A stretch of 12,956 bases of DNA from Tannerella sp. Its GTDB lineage: Bacteria > Bacteroidota > Bacteroidia > Bacteroidales > Tannerellaceae. The notes under the pieces were generated by a model. It had not been told where the DNA came from, did not search any database, and saw only the letters and a list, made by a program, of their open reading frames with translations. Below, piece after piece: positions 8,305-12,956 of this stretch. Positions within the stretch are counted from its first letter, which is position 1. Every line of letters starts with the position of its first letter. Location of the stretch: NCBI GenBank assembly GCA_031259505.1, contig JAIRLL010000088.1, forward strand, positions 1-12,956, in the 5' to 3' direction. A program made the position numbers and the translations under genes.

Positions 8305-8422
8305 AACAGGCACAATAGAATTATCCTCAAAAAATACGATTTTTCAGGAATTGATTCCGAAAAAACAACTGTTTATCCGGAATATGAGAAAATGTATTGC
8401 TTTTACCGAAAATTTTGAGGCT

Positions 8423-9105
8423 ATGATAGAAAGACAAATCGAAAGCAGAATAAGAAGAAAAATCGGTACGGGAAAGGCAATTATCGTGATGGGCGCCCGA
8501 CGACCGGCAAGACGGCGCTGTTGAAAAAGATTTTTTCGGATAATACGCTGTGACTTAATGCCGATGAACAGGAAGTGCGCGCTTTGTTTGAAAATATTTC
8601 GGCGGTTCGCCTGAAGGCGTTAATCGGCAAACATGGTACGGTTGTGATTGACGAGGCATGAAGAATTGCGGATATTAGTCTTAAACTCAAACTGATAATC
8701 GACAGTCTGCCCGACGTTCAACTTGTAGCGACAGGCAGTTCGTCGTTTGAACTTGCAAAAACAAAATCAACAAGCCGCTTACGGGACGCAAATGGCAGTA
8801 TCAGATGTTCCCGTTATCGTTTGCCGAAATGGTGAGTCATTGCGGCTTGCTTCAGGAAAAAATGATGCTCCATCACCGCCTTATTTATGGATATTATCCT
8901 GATATTGTGAATAATCAAGGCGAAGATAAGGAACTTTTGCAACAATTGTCGGACAGCATTCCTGTATAAGGATATCTTGAAGTTTGACAACATTCTTAAG
9001 TGGAATCCGGATACCAGGGTAAAATGTCCGAAAGCCTTTGCCGAAGCATATCCCGAATCAACATTCCGGGTCATTCATCGCGACAATTTCGATGAATGGT
9101 TGCTG
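8423..9105 (+). pseudogene. Degraded ATPase of the AAA/DUF4143 family
   Basis: A remnant of an ATPase with an N-terminal AAA domain and a C-terminal DUF4143 domain, a widespread Bacteroidales family of unclear function. Pieces of the protein are readable across frames: 'MIERQIESRIRRKIG', a Walker A that becomes 'GARRTGKTALL' if one base is restored near 8502, 'VVIDEA' (Walker B), 'LVATGSSSFELA' (sensor-like), 'PLTGRKWQYQMFPLSFAEMV', 'HHRLIYGYYP', 'YKDILKFDNI', and the C-terminal 'KCPKAFAEAYPE...VIHRDNFDEWL'. Lesions: a 1-base loss in Walker A; in-frame TGA at 8551-8553 (Trp expected) and 8659-8661; about 2 extra A near 8757-8765; 1 extra base near 8960; and an internal deletion near 9000 that removes most of the DUF4143 part and joins 'DNILK' to 'WNPDT'. 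The gene is certainly non-functional as read. The end is the approximate protein C-terminus, just before tRNA-Leu. Confidence 0.85.
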
Positions 9106-9136
9106 CAAATCCGATTCTGCTTCATTATCAATCTTG

Positions 9137-9220
9137 TACTCGAAGCGGGACTTGAACCCGCACAGCTGTAATAGCCAAAGGATTTTAAGTCCTTCGTGTC
9201 TACCATTCCACCATTCGAGC
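9137..9220 (-). tRNA. tRNA-Leu (anticodon TAA)
   Basis: On the - strand this 84-base gene folds as a class II tRNA. The acceptor stem GCTCGAA pairs with TTCGAGT (one G-T wobble), the anticodon arm is AAGGA-CTTAAAA-TCCTT giving anticodon TAA, there is a long variable arm (about 15 bases with GCT/AGC pairing), and the T arm is GCGGG-TTCAAGT-CCCGC. The discriminator base is A and no CCA is encoded. It lies 23 bases downstream of tRNA-Gly and is probably processed from the same transcript. Confidence 0.96.
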
Positions 9221-9243
9221 ATTATGTGACTTTGTGTCCTGTG

Positions 9244-9316
9244 AGCGGAAAACGGGACTCGAACCCGCGACCCTAACCTTGGCAAGGTTATGCTCTACCA
9301 ACTGAGCTATTTCCGC
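9244..9316 (-). tRNA. tRNA-Gly (anticodon GCC)
   Basis: A 73-base class I tRNA on the - strand. The acceptor stem GCGGAAA pairs with TTTCCGC, the D arm is AGCTCAGTTGGTAGAGC-like, the anticodon arm is TAACC-TTGCCAA-GGTTA with anticodon GCC, and the T arm is GCGGG-TTCGAGT-CCCGT. No CCA is encoded. First gene of the two-tRNA transcript driven from the promoter at 9426-9455. Confidence 0.96.
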
Positions 9317-9329
9317 AATTTTGTCTTTC

Positions 9330-9376
9330 AACCTTGCCAGGGTTAGTCTTTACATCTAACTTTTTGGGGCAAGGTT
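9330..9376. repeat. Inverted repeat made of tRNA-Gly anticodon-arm sequence
   Basis: AACCTTGCC at 9330-9338 is the exact reverse complement of GGCAAGGTT at 9368-9376, with 29 bases between. The left copy (with following 'AGGGTTAG') resembles the tRNA-Gly anticodon arm in the opposite orientation to the gene. In RNA this would form a 9-bp hairpin in the leader of the tRNA transcript. Confidence 0.7.
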
Positions 9377-9417
9377 ATGCTCTGCCAACTGAGCTATTTC
9401 CATAATTTTTCTCCTTA
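9368..9417 (-). pseudogene. Duplicated 5' half of the tRNA-Gly gene (tRNA fragment)
   Basis: Positions 9368-9401 repeat 9281-9314 (the anticodon, D arm and 5' acceptor part of tRNA-Gly) with one mismatch in 34 bases. The similarity weakens but continues into the upstream flank to about 9417. The T arm and 3' acceptor strand are missing, so it cannot make a tRNA. It sits in the leader between the tRNA promoter and the intact tRNA-Gly. Confidence 0.85.
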
Positions 9418-9425
9418 TCGCCCTG

Positions 9426-9455
9426 CAAAGGTAGTCAAAATTATTGTTCCGGCAA
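9426..9455 (-). promoter_or_regulatory. Promoter of the tRNA-Gly / tRNA-Leu cluster
   Basis: On the - strand TTG (9455-9453) and TACCTTTG (9433-9426) are 19 bases apart, an excellent match to the Bacteroidetes -33/-7 promoter. It fires toward the tRNA genes. The -33 TTG lies in the left arm of an inverted repeat, GCAAACG (9452-9458) / CGTTTGC (9479-9485). Confidence 0.75.
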
Positions 9456-9489
9456 ACGGATATGCGTAAAAACATTGTCGTTTGCGTGT

Positions 9490-9516
9490 AAAACAGGCGG
9501 TGTCAGGCTCTGTTTT
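9490..9516 (-). terminator. Possible weak terminator hairpin at the end of the symporter gene
   Basis: On the - strand AAAACAG and CTGTTTT form a 7-bp stem with a 13-base loop that contains the symporter's stop codon. The U tract is only four bases. It may help to end the transcript before the tRNA promoter, but support is modest. Confidence 0.3.
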
Positions 9517-10780
9517 TGTCGATCATGCAGGCTACCGTGGCGTCGCCCGTCACGTTTACGCTGGTGCGGAGCATGTCGAGCGGACGGTCGATGCCGATAA
9601 TCAGCGCAAGTCCTTCGGGGGGAATGCCGATGGAGGTGAGCACCATGGCCAGAATCACATACGTCCCTCCGGGAATGCCGGGCGTGCCGATAGACGAAAG
9701 GACGGTCATAAATAATACGACTATCAATTGCCCGAACGAAAGCTCGATGCCCAATACCTGTGCGATGAATACGATGGCTACGGCCTGATAGCAAGCTGTG
9801 CCGTCCATATTTACCGTCACGCCGATGGGCAGCACAAATTCGGCTACTTCTTCGGAGACTTTGAGGTCGTCTTTGACTGCTTTCATCGTCACGGGCAGGG
9901 TTGCGGCGCTGCTGCTCGTCGTAAAGGCAAAGAGCTGAACGGGGTATAGCGCACGGAGGAATCCGGTTACTTTCAGGTTGCGGGCAAAGAAATGGATCAC
10001 AGTCGGGTATACGATGAACATGATGATCAGCAGACCGGCCATCACCGTCAGCGCATACACGCCCAGGGCGCTGAACATGCTGACGTCGCCCTTGAAGTCG
10101 ACAATCAATCCGGCCATCAGGGCGACGACTCCGACGGGCGTCGTTTTGATGATGAAATCTACCATCTTAAGGATGATTTCTTCCAGGGCGTTGAACCATT
10201 CGACGACCGGCTTCACCCTGTGGGCGGGAATCAGCAGGACGGACATTGCGAAGAAGACGGCAAAGAAGATAACTTGCAGTATGTTGGAATTATTGCTTGC
10301 TGCATTGACGATATTGTTCGGAATGATGTCGTTCAGAAAGTTCAACGGTCCCTGATCGATGTTTTGTTCTGCGGCGAGCGTTTTTTCTTCGATGTTTGCC
10401 TGATACTGTTTTTGAATGTCTTCGACTACTTCCTGTTTTACCAGAGAGCCGGGCTTGACCGTCACGGCGAGCGTAATGCCGAAAGTGGCCGATGCTGCAA
10501 TGAAACACAGGTATAGCGCCAGCATCCTGCCGCCGAGTTGCGAGAAACGCCGGATGTCTTTCAATCCGGTGATTCCTTTGACGAGCGTGACGAAGATGAG
10601 CGGGACGGCGATAAGCTGCAACAGGCGTATAAACATTTGTCCCCACGGCACAATCCAGTGGCTTACAAATTTACCCGCGCCGATTGCTACGGCCGTGATT
10701 CCGATTACGGTTCCCAGCGCCATCCCCAGTATGATTTGGACATACAGGGGAAAAGACAGGCGTTTTTTCTTTCTATCCAT
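9503..10780 (-). CDS. Dicarboxylate/amino acid:cation symporter (DAACS/GltP-like)
   Basis: A 425-residue inner-membrane secondary transporter of the glutamate/aspartate:cation symporter family, which takes up acidic amino acids or C4-dicarboxylates with sodium or protons. Diagnostic motifs are intact: the serine-rich hairpin 'TTSSSAATLP' (287-296), 'NMDGT' in TM7 (324-328), 'GIPGGT' in the second hairpin (368-373), and the TM8 signature 'DRPLDMLRTSVNVTGDA' (398-414). In this last motif Arg405 aligns with the arginine that binds the substrate side-chain carboxylate in GltPh (Arg397), favouring an acidic substrate over a neutral one. Asp398, Asp402, Thr406 and Asn409 align with its other key residues. 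Length is normal for the family, and the starting ATG at 10780 follows a short leader. A Bacteroidetes -7 box sits upstream; gene neighbours give no hint of substrate. Confidence 0.95.
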   Translation of the reverse strand: MDRKKKRLSFPLYVQIILGMALGTVIGITAVAIGAGKFVSHWIVPWGQMFIRLLQLIAVPLIFVTLVKGITGLKDIRRFSQLGGRMLALYLCFIAASATFGITLAVTVKPGSLVKQEVVEDIQKQYQANIEEKTLAAEQNIDQGPLNFLNDIIPNNIVNAASNNSNILQVIFFAVFFAMSVLLIPAHRVKPVVEWFNALEEIILKMVDFIIKTTPVGVVALMAGLIVDFKGDVSMFSALGVYALTVMAGLLIIMFIVYPTVIHFFARNLKVTGFLRALYPVQLFAFTTSSSAATLPVTMKAVKDDLKVSEEVAEFVLPIGVTVNMDGTACYQAVAIVFIAQVLGIELSFGQLIVVLFMTVLSSIGTPGIPGGTYVILAMVLTSIGIPPEGLALIIGIDRPLDMLRTSVNVTGDATVACMIDKNRA

Positions 10781-10846
10781 AATATTGTTTCATTTCATTA
10801 AATATCGAATCTGTTTTCTCCGGAACATGACCGGGAAAAGAAGGGG

Positions 10847-10854
10847 CAAAAGTA
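10847..10854 (-). promoter_or_regulatory. -7 element for the symporter gene
   Basis: On the - strand TACTTTTG matches TAnnTTTG and would start transcription about 55-60 bases before the ATG at 10780. The nearest TTG (10872-10870) is only 15 bases upstream, shorter than usual, so the -33 half is uncertain. Confidence 0.45.
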
Positions 10855-10874
10855 AGCAATTTTTTTTTGCAAAA

Positions 10875-10897
10875 CGACAGTCCGGAACTGTTTTTTT
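10875..10897. terminator. Intrinsic terminator hairpin after the S10 peptidase gene
   Basis: ACAGT (10877-10881) and ACTGT (10887-10891) form a 5-bp stem with loop CCGGA. On the + strand it is followed by seven T; on the - strand it lies directly after the peptidase stop codon, flanked by an A run that pairs with a TTTT downstream to extend the stem. It is therefore placed to end the peptidase transcript just before the symporter promoter. The stem is short, so strength is uncertain. Confidence 0.5.
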
Positions 10898-12404
10898 ATT
10901 CGGTCCTGCGGCGCGGGTCGTCGTATTTTGCCGGCTGGTCTTTGGCGGGGATGGCGTTCAGGATAAATTCGCGCAGGTCGTCGCAGGCTTGTTTGAGGTC
11001 GTCGTGGCGGATGTACATCATGTGTCCGCTGCGGTAGCCTTTGAAGAAGAAGCGGTTCTGGAATTTGCCTCCTTTGTCCATCTGCCAGAAGTTGTATTTG
11101 CCGTTGAAATAGTCGCATGCGCCGTCGTAGTATCCTGAGAGGAGGAGTACTTTGAGGTATGGATTTTGCGCAACGGCGGTCATCAGGTTTTGCCCTGTGC
11201 GGTCGCCTTCTCTGTTCCACGGTCGTACGGGTCCGAAGATGTAGTATTCGAGGTCGGTTTTGTAGTTGAGGTCGTTGCGCAGGTAGTGGTTGATGGCCGG
11301 GGTGAAGGAGTGTTCCCAGGAGGCCATTTCGGCGTTGTAGTCGGGCCATTCGCCGCCGTCCTGCAGGTCGATGCCTTTGTATCGGGAGTCGAGGCGGCCG
11401 ATGGTGAATCCGCGGTCGCGCAGGAGTTCTTTCCAGAAGAAGCGCGTGGGGATGGCGAGGTTGTGCGCCAGCACGGCGCTTTCGGAGATGCCCGAGTAGC
11501 GGGATATTTTTTTTGCAATTTCGTCTCGTCGCGCATCGGTCAGGGCTCCTCCCCAGGCGAGTGCGGGGATATATTCTTCGAGGGTGAAGCGTTCGACTTC
11601 GGGCAGTATGTCGAGCAGGTCTTTTTGCTGGAGGTCGGCGGCGAGAGCGTGGTGATACCATGCGGTGGCGGTCATGTAGGGCAGGGTGAGGGCTTCGTTC
11701 ACGGGGCCGTCGCGCCGGATGCCGAGTTCGGTGGCGGAGACGAGTATGACGCCGTTGAGGAATACCCAGTGTGCGTTTTGCAGTTCGAGCGCGAGGCCGG
11801 CGGCGCGGGTGGTGCCGTAGCTTTCGCCGATGAGGTATTTGGGTGAGCGCCAGCGGTTGTTGCGGGTGATGAAGGTGGTAATCCATGTGGCCAGATAGCG
11901 GATGTCTTCATTCACGCCGAAGAACTGTTTGGGGTCGGTATCGCTGTCGAGGATGCGTGAGTAGCCGGTGTTGACGGGGTTGATGTACACGATGTCGGCT
12001 ACGTCGAGGATGGAGTAGGGGTTGTTTTCCGTGCCGTAGGGCATGACGGGATAGCCTTCGCTGTCGATTTTGAGCAGTGCGGGGCCGGTGAAGCCCAGTT
12101 GCATCCAGACGGAGGCGGTGCCCGGTCCGCCGTTGAAGGAGATGACGAGCGGGCGGGCGTCGGCGTCGCGTATGCCTTCGCGCTCGTAATAGGTGTAGTT
12201 GACGGCGGCGACGGGTTGACGGCTGGCGTTGAGTACGGGTTGCATGCCTGTGACGGCACGGTAGCTGACGGACTGACCTTTGATGGTGGTCTGATGGCGG
12301 GTTACTACGGCTGTGTCGGGGTTGATTCCGTTTTTTGCGCAGAGCTGTCCCGCGGCGGCAAGGCAAATACATGCCGCGACGATAATGTTTGTTCTTTTCT
12401 TCAT
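10896..12404 (-). CDS. Secreted serine carboxypeptidase-like peptidase, family S10
   Basis: A 502-residue exported serine peptidase of the S10 (carboxypeptidase Y-like) family, which removes C-terminal residues from peptides. I use the ATG at 12404; an in-frame TTG at 12419 would add five residues but lacks support. Residues 1-23 are a signal peptide (MKKRTNIIVAACICLAAAGQ...). Hallmarks: 'ISFNGGPGTASVW' (88-100), the NGGPG oxyanion region; 'GESYGTTRA' with nucleophile Ser195; 'LSGYYDGACDYFN' with the catalytic Asp, probably Asp428; and 'GYRSGHMMYIR' with catalytic His461. All three triad members are present and the length is usual for Bacteroidetes members, so it looks active. The coding sequence is visibly richer in G+C than its neighbours, especially at third positions, which creates long open antisense frames. 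It appears monocistronic, with its own promoter and terminator; physiological substrate unknown. Confidence 0.94.
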   Translation of the reverse strand: MKKRTNIIVAACICLAAAGQLCAKNGINPDTAVVTRHQTTIKGQSVSYRAVTGMQPVLNASRQPVAAVNYTYYEREGIRDADARPLVISFNGGPGTASVWMQLGFTGPALLKIDSEGYPVMPYGTENNPYSILDVADIVYINPVNTGYSRILDSDTDPKQFFGVNEDIRYLATWITTFITRNNRWRSPKYLIGESYGTTRAAGLALELQNAHWVFLNGVILVSATELGIRRDGPVNEALTLPYMTATAWYHHALAADLQQKDLLDILPEVERFTLEEYIPALAWGGALTDARRDEIAKKISRYSGISESAVLAHNLAIPTRFFWKELLRDRGFTIGRLDSRYKGIDLQDGGEWPDYNAEMASWEHSFTPAINHYLRNDLNYKTDLEYYIFGPVRPWNREGDRTGQNLMTAVAQNPYLKVLLLSGYYDGACDYFNGKYNFWQMDKGGKFQNRFFFKGYRSGHMMYIRHDDLKQACDDLREFILNAIPAKDQPAKYDDPRRRTE

Positions 12405-12485
12405 AATGCTGTTTATCAATAATTAATTTATATCCTTACTTTCAATGTTGACGTATCCGCACTGTTTTTCCGGCTTACGGCGCGA

Positions 12486-12515
12486 CAAATATATTGTTTT
12501 GTTTCGTCAGTGCAA
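12486..12515 (-). promoter_or_regulatory. Promoter of the S10 peptidase gene
   Basis: On the - strand TTG (12515-12513) is followed after 19 bases by TATATTTG (12493-12486), an excellent -33/-7 pair of the Bacteroidetes type. It implies a 5' leader of about 75 bases before the ATG at 12404. Confidence 0.72.
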
Positions 12516-12569
12516 AATTTTTTTGAAAAACAGATACGTATTTCGGGGAAATGATTATGGCCTGGCTCT

Positions 12570-12664
12570 GCGAACTCCGGGACATAATTTCGTATTCACA
12601 TAATTTCAGAATTTTCAGAATTTACAAATATGTTAATTCTGTCATTCTGTTAACCTGAGTTCGC
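12570..12664. repeat. Short segment bounded by imperfect inverted repeats (MITE-like, uncertain)
   Basis: GCGAACTCCGG (12570-12580) and CCTGAGTTCGC (12654-12664) are inverted repeats of 11 bp with one mismatch, enclosing an A+T-rich, non-coding 73 bases. Inside are the direct repeat CAGAATTT-like (12607-12613, 12616-12623) and its inverse AATTCTG (12635-12641). No target-site duplication is evident. It could be a small transposon-derived element or a chance structure. Confidence 0.3.
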
Positions 12665-12674
12665 TATAAGAAAT

Positions 12675-12690
12675 GAGGCTGTCTCAAAAG
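12675..12690 (+). mobile_element. IS-end-like terminal inverted repeat sequence
   Basis: GAGGCTGTCTCAAAAG closely resembles the terminal inverted repeats of several insertion sequences (IS1182-like and related types) found in Bacteroidetes. No transposase gene or matching opposite end is visible in the window, so it is either the edge of an element that continues to the right or a leftover end. Recognition is by memory of the motif. Confidence 0.4.
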
Positions 12691-12776
12691 CCCCTACATA
12701 TCAATAGAAAACGATGTGAAATGCACGGTTTTGTCCGTGAGGATATACACCGTGAATGTCCTGCGGACAATTGAAA

Positions 12777-12956
12777 AACGGTTTCTTAGCATTAAGAAAG
12801 TACCTCGCAGGCCTTCAAAACGGTTTCTTAGCGTTAAGAAAGTACCTCGCAGGCCTTCAAAACGGTTTCTTAGTATTAAGAAAGAACCTCGCAGGCCATC
12901 GGAACGGTTTCTTGGCGTTAAGAAAGAACCTCGCAGGCCTACGGAACGGTATCTTG
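12777..12956. repeat. 42-bp tandem repeat array, at least 4.3 units, continuing past the window
   Basis: Units start at 12777, 12819, 12861, 12903 and 12945 (cut by the window end), an exact 42-base period. Units 1 and 2 differ at one base; units 3 and 4 differ by a handful of substitutions and there are no indels. Each unit contains TTTCTTA-N4-TAAGAAA, a 7-bp palindromic stem whose loop varies (GCAT, GCGT, GTAT) while the stem is kept; unit 4 has a G-T pair. There are no spacers, so it is not CRISPR. The period is 14 codons and three frames stay open. Read + from 12756 (ATG) it gives NGFLALRKYLAGLQ units; + from about 12716 (GTG) it gives RFLSIKKVPRRPSK units; on the - strand, ending at a TAG at 12694-12696, it gives FEGLRGTFLTLRNR units. 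Whether any is translated is unknown. The region 12420-12776 before it holds no recognisable gene. Confidence 0.85.

Noticed and set aside
8551..8661. TGA recoded as an amino acid in the ATPase gene
   Set aside because: TGA ends carB and the 124-residue membrane protein gene normally here, and the ATPase also has frameshifts and a deletion, so the two TGA codons are lesions.
8977..9229. Small + strand open frames of 63-64 codons across the tRNA region
   Set aside because: They are made of the ATPase C-terminal remnant running on into the reverse complement of tRNA-Leu; not genes.
11166..11846. Open frame of 226 codons on the + strand within the S10 peptidase region
   Set aside because: Its Val/Gly/Glu-rich translation results from the high third-position G+C of the peptidase; the peptidase frame has clear active-site motifs.
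12777..12956. CRISPR array
   Set aside because: The 42-base units are directly adjacent with no unique spacers; it is a plain tandem repeat.

Overview
The window looks like a chromosomal segment from a member of the Bacteroidales (Bacteroidota). The protein families fit: a DsbD with Bacteroidetes-style architecture, a TonB receptor with the N-terminal segment common in this phylum, an ECF sigma factor followed by a small 'PFxVPxGY' membrane protein, and a DUF4143-type ATPase remnant. The promoters also fit: several genes are preceded by the Bacteroidetes -7 element TAnnTTTG, three with a TTG about 18-19 bases upstream. I cannot name the genus. The code is standard, since TGA ends normal genes.

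Left part (1-4601, + strand): the 3' end of carB, then a secreted alpha/beta hydrolase, then dsbD (with its own -7 box) overlapping mazG by 11 bases. Next to mazG, with only 12 bases between stops, a TonB-dependent outer-membrane receptor (4614-6635) runs on the - strand. A divergent promoter region separates it from a three-gene + strand operon (6836-8304): ECF sigma factor, putative single-span anti-sigma protein, and a small Spy/CpxP-like periplasmic protein. This looks like a self-contained envelope-stress or signal-response unit.

Middle (8305-9455) is decaying DNA plus tRNAs. An ATPase gene of the DUF4143 family is broken by frameshifts, two in-frame TGA codons and an internal deletion. 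It abuts a - strand tRNA cluster (tRNA-Gly-GCC then tRNA-Leu-TAA) with a canonical promoter. Between promoter and tRNA-Gly lies a duplicated 5' half of the tRNA-Gly gene and an inverted fragment of its anticodon arm.

Right part (9503-12404, - strand): a dicarboxylate/glutamate-type cation symporter and a secreted S10-family serine carboxypeptidase, each with its own promoter signal and a hairpin terminator between them. The final 550 bases hold no recognisable gene: a small inverted-repeat segment, an IS-end-like sequence, two short hairpins and a perfectly periodic 42-base tandem repeat that runs off the window. That array is the least explained object here. Three of its reading frames stay open and each unit carries a 7-bp palindromic stem.
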